Source: Panicum virgatum (taxonomy: Eukaryota > Streptophyta > Magnoliopsida > Poales > Poaceae). Taken from it: a DNA stretch of 64,000 nucleotides. The notes beneath the pieces were generated by a model. The model was given only the letters and a program-made list of their open reading frames with translations. It was not told the origin of the DNA and searched no databases. The translations under genes and the position numbers were made by a program. Location: NCBI RefSeq assembly GCF_016808335.1, contig NC_053142.1, positions 1,877,174 to 1,941,173 on the forward strand, written 5' to 3'. Of the stretch, positions 34,273 to 47,711 are shown piece after piece (position 1 is the first letter of the stretch; each line of letters opens with the position of its first letter).

Positions 34273-36192
34273 AGACAGGTCCAGGCGACCGGTCAGACCG
34301 GTCCGGGCAGTCAGACTGGTCAGATGACCGGTCAGACCGGTGCGATGGTGCAAAATCCACCATCCCCTACACCACTTGCTACTATCCCTAGTTCGGCTGC
34401 CCCTAGCAGAACTGGTGAGATGGTGCCGTATACACCACCCCATACTTCAGCACAGCAGGGATCTGGACCTTCGAGGGGACCTATTCCTAACGCTACTAAG
34501 GCTTACACTGGTCCTAATACACAACGTGTTTCATCTTCTTTACATGCTTCGACCAGTAGTAGCTATCAAGCCGATTTCTGTAGGTTCAAAGAGGATTTGG
34601 CTGGGGTGCTTAAAGCTAAACTTGGGATTGATATCGGTAGTTCGCGTTTATATCAAAAGCCATATCCTTTTGAGTTTGATTTTGTTTCATATCTTGCTGG
34701 TTGGTGTATTCCCGAGTTCATTAAATTTAATGGTGATGATTCTCGTACGACTTGGGAACATGTTAGTCAGTACATCTTGCAGTTGGGAGAAGCGGGTCTT
34801 TATCATTGATGGGGACTGCTTTCTCTTGGTTTTCTTCACTTGTCCCGGGTTCTATTTAAATTGAAATCAATTAGAGCATAAATTTTATGATCACTTCTTT
34901 AGCAGAGAAACCGAAGCTAAGTTGTCGGATTTAAATTGAAATCAATTAGAGCATAAATTTTATGATTCATCTCGGTTTTAGATTATTTTCAAAGATTTAA
35001 AGCCATTAAAAATCGATGTTTTAATTTGTCGCTTTCTGAAAAGGACTTAGCGGATTTGGCTTACAACGGTTTGCATTCTTACTTGAAAGAAAAACTTAAG
35101 GGTTTTGATTTTATTACTGTTAATCATTTGCAAATGCGAGCTATTGGTTTAGAGTTCAAGTTTAAGAATGCAAAAGATTCTTTTAAACCTCATCGGCCCA
35201 ACACGCATATAGTTGACCACAATTCTGATTGTTCGGACGATGCGGAGAAAGGAGTATATGCTGCTGAGTTTGTTTGGCCAGCAAAGGACAAACCCTCTAC
35301 ATGTCCTTCACTAAAGCCGATTCAAAAGAATCGGCAAAATGAGATGAAGTTTACATTCGATGTTTCTAAATGTGATAGAATTTTTGATGAATTGCTTGAA
35401 CATGGAAACATTCATTTATCTCATGCTATACTGTCGCTAGAAGAACTAAAAAGACATGCATATTGTAAGTGGCATAATTCTTTCTCGCATGCAACTAATG
35501 ATTGTAATATTTTCCATCGACAGATCCAATCGGCTGTAGATGAAAGATGATTGGTACTTTCTGAGATGCAAGTGGACAAGACTCCCTTCCCTGTTCTCCT
35601 TCGGCCGAAACAAGTCGAAGGGGCTAAAGGCAAGAATTTTGTGATTGGTGATCCAAAGCTGATGAATGCTAATGACAAGATACTGGCCAGGGAGGTTGTT
35701 GTGCAAAAAACTCCTGATAGGAAATCAACACTGAAGATCACTGTTAATGCTCCCAAGTCCGGGGGGCAAGAAGATTCCACCAGTCAGCCTGCTGTCCAGG
35801 CGCGACCGGTCAGACCGGTACCATCAACCAGTCTGACCGGTCAGACCGGGTCCAGCAACCGGTCAGACCGGCCCAGCGGCCAGCCCCGTACCTTCAAGCC
35901 AAAGAATCCAGAAGTGGGTACTTGGAAGACAAACAAGCCAAAGGTACAGGGAAGATCTACAAATCAGGGACTTACCTTTGGGCAGCTACTAAACAAGTAC
36001 ACAAAGGCCGTTCAACAAGATCGGCCATTAAAAAAGAGACCATGCTCACCACCGCGTCAAGGCAATGCTCCATCTCCAAGAAGGGAATCCAGCAGGCGCC
36101 AAAGTGATTTCCCACAGTTCCCTCCACAGAAGGTGTATGCTACCATTCCATGGGCTCCACCAGCGTCAAATGCTATTAATCCGGTGTGGGAG
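34273..36192 (+). pseudogene. Tat Gag main part
   Basis: Begins with TGQTG-type repeats encoded by ACCGGTCAG units, then the capsid-like region (FVSYLAGWCIPEFIKFNGDD, TTWEHVSQYILQLGEAGLYH). After the stop at 34807-34809 comes GTAFSWFSSLVPGSI in another frame and an imperfect 38-bp duplication (ATTTAAATTGAAATC at 34853 and 34928). From 35026 LSEKDLADLAYNGLHSYLKE runs to the zinc-knuckle-like YCKWHNSFSHATNDC (about 35459-35503), stop 35548-35550, then a basic Pro-rich tail with further TGQTG repeats. Cut at 36193 by the coding-free LTR element. Confidence 0.82.
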
Positions 36193-37649
36193 TATTGGCG
36201 CTCCTTAAGTACCCCTTTTATCCCTTGTTTATCCTTGATAATGGCATGAATTTAATATCAAAATCACTAACCGTCCTAACCCCGGCCTAATTATTGGTCA
36301 TTTTCACACTTATACATATATTTTGGAGGAACTTCGTTTTTGCAGGTTTTTAGCCTATTTTGGAGCATGAAATGACGAGGCCCGTGATCGAGCACTAACA
36401 CGGAGAAAGATGAAGGCCAAAGCCCAAAGGAAGGACCAAAGCCCATGTTTATTCGAAACCCATTCATGCACATCCATCCTCCAAGAAAGCCAAAAGGACC
36501 AAGCCCACGAAGATGAGATCAAGATACTTCGGGATTAAGCAAAGCAAATGAAGATTTAAGGAAGGATTCTCTATCCTATCCTTTCCTCGAAGATATCTCC
36601 AAGATAACGACGTCCAAAGTGGTGCAATCGTGAAGGACATAAACTCTAGAAGATGTGAGGAGTCTACACGCGAAAGATGAGACCGAGGCGAGCCCAAAAG
36701 AGGGTAGGCCGGCTGGCCTAGGCTCATGGGGCCGGCCGGCCTAGCCCGTTTCCGAGGCGGTTCGGCCTCCCCTTCGACCGGTGGCTTCCTCGGCTTATAA
36801 ATAGCTCGCACCTTATTCAACTCGCAACATCCATCCACCCAAAACTCGACGAAAACCTAGGGCCAAGACCGGAGGGAGACGACGGCCGCCTCAAGTCTTC
36901 GAAGTTATCTAGGAGATGGCTTAGGCTGCCCCTAGCCGCCATGGCCTCCCTGCGTGGTTGTGCCATGGTGGAGTTCATGAGCTAGTTGGAGTCGTCAATG
37001 GTATGTACTCGGTGGTGACAATCCAAACGAATCTATTATGTGAGTAATGATAATCATGTCTTCTGAATCTTTTAGCGACCATGTTCTCTCTTTCAATTTC
37101 GTTCTTTTCTTTGGGTTTGCTTCATCCTAGATCTATTATCGAGATAGATCGCTTAGCATGATCTTGTAGTCATGGTGGCTAGAGGTTCATGGCGGAACTA
37201 CCAAAGGGGTTCGACTTGCTTCAGGGTGCTTTCGTCCAAAGGGGGGCGTCGTGACAGGGCGTTGCTTTAAGTAGATGGGGTATCGAAGGATCGGATTGGA
37301 GATTTTGGGTTTAAAGATGCCATTGATTGAGATGCATGATTTATTTGCTCGTTAGCTTGAACTACAACTAGATGACAATAGGCCTAGTCATGTCTTTGAT
37401 TTTGCTATGGTTACGCCTATGTTCATGGATGAGATCAACCTTTACACAGCACTCATATCTATTAAAGGTTACTCTATATGTGCAATTCATGCTTCATGTT
37501 AGGATAGATCCGTTAGATTAGATGGAAAACCTTGGGTAGTTCTTTGTCGATCCACGGATTGATAAACCTTGGGGGAATACTCTAAGAGAAAAGCTACACG
37601 ACCCCGTGCGCTTGCGGTATATAAATTAGGGCGCTAAGGAGCGTCAACA
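36193..37649 (+). repeat. LTR1 of the coding-free element
   Basis: Starts TATTGGCGCTCC (TG mutated to TA) and ends GGAGCGTCAACA; the two ends are inverted copies of each other. TATA box TATAAATA at 36796-36803. Very close to LTR2. Confidence 0.93.
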
Positions 37650-37657
37650 AGCTTTTC

Positions 37658-37675
37658 TGGCGCCGTTGCCGGGGA
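37658..37675 (+). other. Primer binding site, tRNA-Asp type
   Basis: TGGCGCCGTTGCCGGGGA, 8 bases after LTR1. The same site follows LTR2 at 45674-45691 with one change. Confidence 0.88.
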
Positions 37676-40600
37676 TCGGCAACTCGAACCCTAGGGCGAT
37701 CTATCTAGTTTTTTGGACTAACCCTAATTTTTATTATTGCATATACCCTTGTTTTCTTATTTGTGTCCTTGAAAGCAGGTGGAAAAAGCTATACATCAAA
37801 CTTGGACTTCGAGAAGTCCATAATCCACTTCAACAAATTTCAACAATTGGCAACAAGATTGTCGAGGAGCCTCGACATGGAACATCGATAACGTCCACAT
37901 CGACATGACGGCAACAACATCAAGATTCGCTCTTTAGTGATAGGTGCTAACTTTTGTTAGTGGCCCAGCATCTGCTATCGAGTCCCCACTCCCCAAAGAA
38001 AAAGATGATAAATAAGGTACGCCGCCGTATTAATTAATTTTAAAAACTAATTTTTTTGGGAAGAATTGTTTGTTCAAGCAATAGGTATGAAGCATGCCCG
38101 CGAAGAAAATTGTTCGATCATCATCATCTATGAAGTGTTACTATTGTGATGAGTTTTTCATCCAACATCAGAGAAGTACCATGAGAAAATAATAGATTAT
38201 TTTGAAGCTCCATCAAGTATTCTTTCCAACAGATCAAGAACCGTCAACTTTGGAGATCGGTGTGAAGAGTTATGGTAAAGTCTTTCAACGCTGCGCGTTC
38301 TGAAATCCCTCTGGACAGATTCCAGCGCCGTAATAAAACAAGCATAACTTCTTTATCTGGAGTCCGATTGGGGCGAATGACCACTTGTTGGAAAGATAAT
38401 TTGGTGCACCTTGCAATGGAGCAGAAGTTTGGTGCATGTTCTGCACTGGATGAAGGGGAATTCAACGAGGACAGAGGCAGTAGCAACCGACAAAGAAGGT
38501 GATGACGATGTCAAAGGATGATTGGAAGGCTGTGTACGCAAAAGATGATGATTTGAAGTTGACCAAAGCTGGAGGCAACAAGATTAGAAGAACTACAATA
38601 CCACCTATCTTCTCCAGTGGGATTCTCGATATACTTCTAATCGAGTGATGCTATAAAGGAAGGAGACCGTTCGGATCATCAACACAAAGCACATGAGCAT
38701 CTTCCAATCCCGACACCTTGGATAGAGCAGGAACAATGGAGAAGACACATCATTGAAGCTGTGATATGCTGGTAATCAATGGTGATGACCTTGAAGCCTA
38801 GGGACGCACGACACTACGCTCCAAAGACCACATGATCGAGATCATTGACATCTGCGGATGAATTCACAAGAAGATATTGTTCTCATCAATGTCCAGCTCG
38901 ACCTCAGAAGCAAATAGCAGCATATTTTTGGATATTCAAAAGCTCCACAAAGTTCCGGTTCCAACGAATCAAGAACCAAGTCAATCGGAGATTCCTACAA
39001 GCGGGTATGTCCAAAACATTGAAGGTTGTGCACTCTGAAAATTTCTGGACAGCACGCAGCGCCAAAAGTGAAACGGGCATAACTCCCTCGTTTGGACGCG
39101 GTTTAAGATGAATGACCACTCGTTGTTAAGGTAATTTCATAAACATTTCAATAGATCTATATTTTGATATATGTTCTGTTGAGTATACAGGAGAGATTCC
39201 ACGAAGAAGAGGCAGGAGCAACGCGATGAGAACAAGATAGAGAAGATGATGATGACAACAATGAAGGGGAGCATGGGCGATGCTTTCATCAAGCGTAAAT
39301 GATAAAATTCAGAGGCTTGGAGAAGAGGAAGAACCCCAATGACATTGGCAAATGAAGGCACAAGCGGTCGACCTTCGACAAACGAAGATGTTGCAAACAA
39401 ACCACGACGGATTACAAGAGCGCAACATTCAACATATGGAGACGTGAGAAGCAAACCACGACGGACCACGAAGAATGCATCAAGATGACATCTCGCACAA
39501 AGCACCACAACTCCAATGAGTATGAAAAAGCTCCGAGGCTAAGGTATAAATTGAATTCTCAAGCTTCTATTGGTTTTGTTGATAATCTTTAAAAATCTCA
39601 TGCTCGAACCAATAGTCGGAATGAAAGTTTAAATTCTATGCCTTGTTCTTTTCATTATGATAGGCTAGAGTTTCTTGAGAATGTTAATTTCATGCTTAAA
39701 GAACCTCTGCCTAATAATGAGCTCTGCGCTATGCAAGAAACACATGCTGCATTTAATTACACCATGCCTTGTTGATGAAATTTAATTGAGGATGTGATTA
39801 TGTTGCATATGTTTACAAATAATTGCAAATCTCAATCTTGCTTTGCGCTTGGTCAACTCATGACCCTAAAAGAGCACATGTCGGGAGAAGCCTCGAATTT
39901 CACTAACCATGCAGGACATGAAACTCAAATGATGAGGAGGAAAACCGTGCCCAAAATTTTGAACACCATCATCAACATCTTCAAGTTGCAAGAACGGACG
40001 TCGCTAAACCTCATCAATTTTGTGCACAAGTCCAGAGATTTACAATGCAAGAAAGTTGAATATTCAGGATCTCCATCAAGTCCTCGGTTCAACGCATCCA
40101 TGATCGATACAATTGAAGACCCACGGGAGGAGCTATGTCTCAAACATCGGAGATGCACGTGCTGAAATCAGCACGGGGCAGATTGCAGTGACGGGAAAAG
40201 GGGCATAACTCCCTCAATTGGAATGCGTTTTGGGCAAATGAAGACTTGTTGGAAAGAAGATTTCGTGCACCTTGCATTGGATCAATTGGTTAGTGCAACT
40301 CCCAATCTGGACAGAGAGGAAAATCCGTGAAAAGAAAGGTAGCGACGAAGGACAACAAAGAAGAAGGTGACGATGATGTGAGAGACGATTGGACAAGTTT
40401 TCCATTAAGCGTGATTGATCATGTCCAACATGGGAAGTGGAGTAAGAGCTGCATGGAACACCTTCACCTCTTGCAAGAAGGACCATGGCTTCGCATCAAT
40501 TTGAAGGTAAGAAAGTCGAGCTCTATGACTTTAAATGAAGCGCTTTGCGGGAGGCAACCCGATCTTTTATTATATATATATTAATATGACCGTCTACATT

Positions 40601-43600
40601 GCACTCTTTAATCGGAATATCAAGTAACATTGTACCTTTGCTCTAACAAAAACCACAACTTCATGTTGTTCATTCTAAATGTTATTGAGGGAGCACTTTG
40701 TTATTTGATCTTGGGAAACTTGTAGACCTTTTTGTGTGCCTATTAGTGTTTAGAGTCTTTTTATTTGTGTCCTTTTAGAGGGAAATATGAAGTGTTGCAC
40801 TACCCTTTGATTCTAAACTTGTGGCTAGTAAACTTAGCCTAACTTTTTTGTTTTGTTTTAGACCACCTCATCATGTCATATCATTTTGTTCACCCACCTC
40901 GTGTTGCATTGCATACCATGTTGTTCGTCTCACCCTTGCATTGCATTGCACATTGCATTTTAAAAAAACTTTTTCTAAAAACATTGACTAGCCTCGCTTT
41001 TGAGATCCTAAAACCCTTAGGAAAACCACTCATAGAGCAATCCTAAAACCATAGGTTATGTTTTTCATTCAAAAAAAATATTTAACTTTTGTTTCTCTCT
41101 AGTTTTTTTAAAAACCACCTTAGATAGAATTTCTATACCCAACACTCTCTCTTAAAAATTTTTGTTTTAAGCCAAAAATATAGGAAACCCATAAACCTAC
41201 TTCTAAAACCTTGTTAGCTCGGTCGCTTGGTCCTTTTCGATAAATAACCTTTTCATTGACAAAAGCCTCACTTCTTATGAAGTGTCGCGGAGGCTTTTTA
41301 TCACTCTTAGCAATTATTTTTGAATAAGCTAGTTGCGGAACAACATCTAAAGGTCCTTTCAACCTTGCTAACACTTGTTTTTGCTAACTTTGCATTTGCA
41401 CTTTGCATCCATTCCATTGTTCATGCCACAAGTTGAGTCTAGGGATGCTTGGTTTGTTGGCATTTGTCTCTACTCCCGACCGTCACCCCGGGGGTAGTGT
41501 GTGCACTTGATTGTTTTGCAGGCATGACAAAGCGTTCCCATGAATTAGTGATCAAAGAAGAAATCAAATTCGTCAACACCTCCAAAGTTCGAGACCAAGC
41601 CCAGCTGTTTTCATCAAATTTTGCACATGGACAGAGACGTACAAGGAAGAAAAAGTTGATATTCAGAAGCCCTATGAAATTTCCATTCAAATGCATCCAA
41701 GATCAATGAATTTGAAGACACGTACAAGGAGATATGGCAAGAACATTGAACGTTGCGTGTTCTGAAATTCGTTGGGACAGATTGCAGCGCTGGGACGAAA
41801 TGGACATAACTCTCTTGTTCGGAATCAATTTTCAGCGAATGAGGACTCGTTGGAAAGGAAAATTCGTGCACTTCGCAATGGAGCAATGTTTCAATACACG
41901 TTCTGTTCTGGAGATTGAAAGAAAAACTCATGAAGATGAGGCAGCAATGGGACAACGAGGAATTGAAGGAGGCGACGACGACGTGAAGCAATGATTGGGA
42001 CCATGACTTTGTACAAGAAGAAGTTGAAGGAAAATTGAGGCAACAAAGGTGAAGATACATTGAAGATGATATTCATACACATGAGGGAAGGACTTCAAGA
42101 ATTGCAAGATGGTCCATCTTCTCCTTCCACGCCTAGCAACATGCTAAGCATGTGGGAGGATTTCATGGACAAGGAAGAAAGATCTCAGATACATTGAAGA
42201 TGATATTCATACACATGAGAGAAGGACTTCAAGAATTGCAAGATGGTCCATCTTGTCCTTCCACGCCTAGCAACATGCTAAGCATGGGGGAGGATTTCGT
42301 GGACAAGGAAGAAAGATCTCATGGAGTAAGATAATCACGGTTGCCACAAGATGCTCATGATTCTTCTTCCATGCTTAGCACAATGCTTAAGTATGGGGGA
42401 GGCCACGCTACACTTCATTACGAGCATCGAGAAGGACAGTAATTCTTCCTCAACTCTCTCTTTTCTAAATGCTTGTACATATATGCCTTAACCATAGATG
42501 CAACATTTGTATATCTCTCCCTATAATAACATGGCTACTAGGAGTACAACCTAGATTTGTTATTGTTTTCAATGAATGATAACCACCATTACTTTGTGCT
42601 CACCACATTGATACATTTTGGCAATGCCTTATGCTTATGGAAAAATGATGAAAGTTGCTGCTTTGTTTTACCTACGCTATGTTGTATATGACTTGACCAT
42701 TTGCTCTCAATTAAATGGAATTAAAATGATTAAATACTGGCTCTTTTATTTGTGGAGGTTAAATGACTAAATTCTAGGCCCACATATTCTATGTTGCTCT
42801 TTGATTTAAGTCTACCGATGACCTTACACCTTGTGTTTTATAATTTGAAAACTTAATTCATATGCTATCTACATTTGTGAATCTCTTGCAAAGTTCTACC
42901 TACCAAAGCCTATACATACATATTCTTTCATGATGAAACCTTTAGATTGCAAACTTATATTTTGATGAGTTGGATTAAGATTGATTTCTTTAGTATGAGA
43001 CTAAGAAGCTGGTCATTCCATTTTTTTTGTGTAACCTTCTTTCTGCTAGCCTATTTATCCATGCATTGTGAGTTTCTACTTTGGAAATTTTGCAAACCTC
43101 GCTGGATATCCACCCTAAACCAAAAATATCTTTTTGTGATTACCTCCTTGACCACAACCCAATTTGAGTATGGATTATCATTTCGACGGAATCAAAAGAA
43201 TCAAGGGCACCATATAAAGAAAAGTTTTGGGAGACAAGCCTCCCTGGAGATTCAACAGGTTCTACGAAGAAGAAGGTGAATTTGAGATACTTACCCTAGC
43301 TAGTTGGTTCTTCCACTATTCATACTCGAGGATGAGCATTCGTTCAAGCATGGGAGATGGCTGGGTAAGTATTCTATGTTATCAAAAGTTCTAAGGAGCA
43401 AAAAGAAAGAAAAAAAAGAAAGAAAGAGAAAAATGAAAAAAAAGGAGAAAAGAAAAGAAAAATGAAAGAAAAAAAGAGAAGAATAAAATGCTCCTTAGCT
43501 CTTTTTGGCTTCATTAATTTTCCAAGTTACTTTGAAGAATTATTCCATACTCAAATCTTCAACCATGTGCAATCCGATAACGAGAACTTCATTTGTGTCT

Positions 43601-44202
43601 CGGGATCATCCATTTGCCACTTGCACATGTCCACCTATCTAAATGTGTGTGTTTCATCTTTCTCCCTCTCCAACATTATTCTCCAATGGCCTTTTTGACT
43701 AGTCTCGGTAATTCCATTAGATCTCTCTCTCTTAGTTTGATAATATTTCAAGTATAATGTTTTGCTAGAATTGTTTTTACCTACCAAGCTCCACATAAGC
43801 CTTCCACTTTTATATATGAGTAGAATAGGTTGAAGACAATCTAATGTAGGCTTGAGCGACTTGATGAGATGAGTATTTTCATGATCTTTTGCAAGAGAAC
43901 CTCACTTACATTTGATATGCATTCTTTTGAAAACTCTTCACGATAAAAAAGGTAAAGGTTTGAAGTTAGCTTAAGTTTGAGAGCATTGCATTTATTTATT
44001 ATTGTGGCTTGCTCTTTAATTGCTAGTTTATCTACCATAATGAAAAAGTAGCCGATCACAACATGAACTTAAATGCTAAATACTTGAGAGAGCAATATAT
44101 CTTGTTATGTATGACTAAGTGCAGAGAGGACATTGAGGGGCAACACTGATTTCTTTATAAGCAAAGCTCCTGGACTTACTCGAGGACGAGCAAGGTTTAA
44201 GC
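37676..44202 (+). repeat. Internal region without retroviral genes, with four degenerate modules
   Basis: 6.5 kb with no gag, protease, RT or integrase motif. Four diverged copies of a roughly 200-280-bp module are visible near 38190-38470, 38925-39140, 40050-40315 and 41650-41930. Each has GGCATAACT-like, a CGAATGAGGACTCGTTGGAA-like and a GTGCACCTTGCAATGGA-like block in order. Further features: tandem duplication at 42056-42318, CATGCTAAGCATGGGGGAGG blocks (42140-42295), an A/G tract (about 43398-43486). Short frames only. Confidence 0.75.
42056..42318 (+). repeat. Tandem duplication, 134-bp unit
   Basis: TACATTGAAGATGATATTCA at 42056 recurs at 42190, and the rest of the unit follows with very few differences, so the duplication is recent relative to the modules. 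Confidence 0.93.
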
Positions 44203-44212
44203 AAGGGGGGAA
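44203..44212 (+). other. Polypurine tract before LTR2
   Basis: AAGGGGGGAA directly before TGTTGGCG, preceded by CTCGAGGACGAGCAAGG, the usual context in Athila/Tat-type elements. Confidence 0.85.
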
Positions 44213-45665
44213 TGTTGGCGCTCCTTAAGTACCCCTTTTATCCCTTGTTTATCCTTGATAATGGCATGAATTTAATATCAAAATCACTAACCGTCCTAAC
44301 CCCGGCCTAATTATTGGTCATTTTCACACTTGCACATATATTTTGGAGGAACTTCATTTTTGCAGGTTTTTGGCCTATTTTGGACCATGAAATGACGAGG
44401 CCCGTGATTGAGCGCTAACACGGAGAAAGACGAAGGCCAAAGCCCAAATGAAGGACCAAAGCCCATGTTGATTCGAAACCCATTCATGCACATCCATCCT
44501 CCAAGAGAGCCCGAAGGACCAAGCCCACGAAGATGAGATCAAGATACTTCGGGATTAAGCAAAGCAAATGAAGATTTAAGGAAGGATTCTATATCCTATC
44601 CTTTTCTCGAAGATATCTCCAAGATAACGACGTCCAAAGGGGTGCAATCGTGAAGGACATAAACTCTAGAAGATGCGAGGAGTCTACACGCGAAAGATGA
44701 GACCGAGGCGAGCCCGAAAGAGGGTAGGCCGGCTGGCCTAGGCCCATGGGGCTGGCCGGCCTATCCCGTTTCCGAGGCGGTTCGGCCTCCCCTTTGACCG
44801 GTGGCTTCCTCGGCTTATAAATAGCTCGCACCTTATTCAACTCGCAACATCCATCCACCCAAAACTCGACGAAAACCTTGGGCCAAGACCGGAGGGAGAC
44901 GACGACTGCCTCAAGTCTTCGAAGTCATCTAGGAGATGGCTTAGGCTGCCCCTAGCCGCCATGGGCTCACTGCGTGGTTGTGCCATGGTGGAGTTCATGA
45001 GTTAGTTGGAGTCGTCAATGGTATGTACTCGGTGGTGACAATCCAAACGAATCTATTATGTGAGTAATGATAATCATGTCTTCTGAATCTTTTAGCAACC
45101 ATGTTCTCTCTTTCAATTTTGTTCTTTTCTTTGGGTTTGCTTCATCCTAGATCTATTATCGAGATAGATCGCTTAGTCTTGTAGTCATGGTGGCTAGAGG
45201 TTCATGGCGGAACTACCAAAGGAGGTTCGACTTGCTTCAGGGTGCTTTCGTCCAAAGGGGGGCATCGTGACAGGGCGTTGCTTTAAGTAGATGGGGTATC
45301 GAAGGATCGGATTGGAGATTTTGGGTTTAAAGATGCCATTGATTGAGATGCATGATTTATTTGCTCGTTAGCTTGAACTACAACTAGATGACAATAGGCC
45401 TAGTCATGTCTTTGGTTTTGCTATGGTTACGCCTATGTTCATGGATGAGATCAACCTTTACACAGCACTCATATCTATTAAAGGTTACTCTATATGTGCA
45501 ATTCATGCTTCATGTTAGGATAGATCCGTTAGATTGGATGGAAAACCTTGGGTAGTTCTTTGTCTATCCACGAATTGATAAACTTTGGGGGAATACTCTA
45601 AGGGAAAAGCTACACGACCCCGTGCGCTTGCGGTATATAAATTGGGGCACTAAGGAGCGTCAACA
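44213..45665 (+). repeat. LTR2 of the coding-free element
   Basis: 1453 bp, TGTTGGCGCTCC to GGAGCGTCAACA, TATAAATA at 44817-44824. It follows a polypurine tract (3' LTR role) and precedes a primer site (5' LTR role), so one LTR serves two internal regions. Confidence 0.93.
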
Positions 45666-46966
45666 AGCTTTTCTGGCGCCGTTGCCGAGGATCGGCAACT
45701 CGAAACCTAGGGCGATCTATCTAGTTTTTTTGGACTAACCCTAATTTTTCTTATTGCATATACCCTTGTTTTCTTGTTTGTGCCCTTGAAAGCAGGTGGA
45801 AAAAGCTAGACACTAAACTTGGACTTCGAGAAGTGCATAATCCACTTCAACAAATTTCAACAATCGGCAAGAAGATGATCGAGGAGCCTCGACATGGAAC
45901 ATCGACAACGTCCACATCGACATGACGACAACAACATCAAGATTCGCTCTTTAGTGGTAGGTGCTAACTTTTGTAAGTGGCCCAGCATCCGCTATCGAGT
46001 CCCCACTCCCCAAATATGGTATGCCACCGTGTCAATTAATTTTAAAGACTAATGTTTTTGGGAAGAATTGTTTGTTCAAGCAATAGATATAAAGCATGCC
46101 CGCGAAGAAAATTGTGCGATCATCATCATCTATGAAGTGTTACTGTTGTGGTGAGTTTTTTATCCAAGATCAGAGAAGTACCATGAGCAAATAATAGATT
46201 AGTTTGAAGCTCCATCAAGTATTCTTTCCAACGGATCAAGAACCATCAACTTTGGAGATCGGTGTGAAGAGTTATGGTAAAATCTTTCAACGCTGCGCGT
46301 TCTGAAATCCCTCTAGACAGATTGCAGCGCCGTAATAAAACAAGCATAACTTCTTTATTCGCAGTCCGATTGGGGAGAATGACCACGTGTTGGAAAGATA
46401 ATTTGATGCACCTTACAATGGAGTAGAATTTTGGTACATGTTCTGCACTGGATGAAGGGGAATTCAACGAGGACAGAGGCAGTAGCAACCGACGAAGAAG
46501 GTGATGACGATGTCAAAGGATGATTGGAAGGCTGTGTACGCAAAAGATGATGATTTGAAGTTGACCAAAGCTGGAGGCAACAAGATTAGAAGAATCACAA
46601 CACCACCTATCTTCTCCAGTGGGATGCTCGATATACTTCTAATCGAGTGATGCTATAAAGGAAGGAGACCGTTTGGATCATCAACACAAAGCACAGGAGC
46701 ATCTTCCAATCCCGACACCTTGGGTAGAGTAGGAACAATGGAGAAGACACATCATTGAAGCCGTAATATGCTGGTAATCAATGGTGATGACCTTGAAGCC
46801 TAGGGACGCACGACACTACGCTCCAAAGACCACATGATCGAGATGATTGACATCTACGGATGAATTCACAAGAAGATATTGTTCTCATCAATGTCTAGCT
46901 CGACCTCAGAAGCAAATAGTAGCATATTTTTGGATATTCAAAAGCTCCACGAAGTTCCCGTTCCAA
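45666..46966 (+). repeat. Second, truncated internal region
   Basis: Near-copy of the first internal region, including its first module (about 46190-46460). Similarity ends at TTCCAACGAAT, about 46966, where Tat protease sequence takes over in an open frame, so the chimeric ORF starting at 46879 is a junction artefact. Confidence 0.85.
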
Positions 46967-47646
46967 CGAATTTGGAAATTAATGTTGTGCACATGTCTTC
47001 GGATTACTTAATAGTTCCTGAAGAGGAGGTAGCTCATCTTCAGTTTGGGCCTCGCGATGCTGTGTTTCAGAAGCCCAAGGAATCGGAGAACCATTTGAAA
47101 TCTCTCTTCATGATGGGCCATGTTAATGGAAAGCCGATTTCTCGCATGCTCATGGATGGTGGGGCCATTATAAATCTTAAGCTCTATTTGTTGTACAAGA
47201 AGCTTGGCGGGAAGGAGGAAGAGCTGATCAAGACGAACATGACGGTCAGCGGCGTGGGTGGAGGTGATCCCATTAGTGCCAAGGGGGTTGCTTCCATGGA
47301 GTTGACCATTGGAAGCATGACGCTCGCCACAGCCTTCTTCATTTCAGAGGTGCAAGGTAACTTTAGTTTAATACTTGGGCATGATTGGATTCATGCCAAT
47401 CAATATGTTCCATCTACCTTGCATCAGTTTCTTATCCAGTGGATCAGCGATGAGGTTGAAGTGGTGCATGGTGACACTTCATCTTTCATTGCTACCGCCG
47501 ATTCTAACTCCATCGGTGCAAATGACAACATTAAGAGCTTATCGGGCTTGGATCAGACCAATTATGAACTTATCAGTCGCACTAAGGATGGCTTCATCCC
47601 TGCTACTCTAAAGCCGATGGAGAATCGGCTGAATCATCTAATGTGA
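46967..47646 (+). pseudogene. Tat aspartic protease region
   Basis: NVVHMSSDYLIVPEEEVAHL, KSLFMMGHVNGKPISRML, then the active-site block MDGGAIINL (D-G-G, as usual in Tat elements), later FSLILGHDWIHANQYVPSTL. Open to TGA at 47644-47646. Downstream (47670-47765) lies a cluster of ACCGGT motifs. Confidence 0.82.
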
Positions 47647-47711
47647 TCAAGATAAGTCAAACAGGCAACTCAGGTTCAACCGGTCGGACCAGGTCCTAAG
47701 ACCGGTCCTCT

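Larger units (their letters stand above)
36193..46966 (+). mobile_element. Coding-free LTR element in LTR-INT-LTR-INT order
   Basis: LTR1 (36193-37649), internal region (37650-44212), LTR2 (44213-45665), then a second, truncated internal region (45666 to about 46966) that matches 37650 to about 38966. No gag or pol is present anywhere, so it is a LARD-type derivative depending on another element's proteins. Primer sites are tRNA-Asp type, as in Athila-group elements. The right end stops abruptly in mid-internal and joins Tat protease sequence, so a third LTR and some host DNA were lost by deletion. Confidence 0.85.

Noticed and set aside
46879..46966. N-terminal 29 codons of the open frame at 46879-47646 as part of the Tat protease
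   Set aside because: This part belongs to the truncated internal region of the coding-free element; the protease sequence begins at about 46967.
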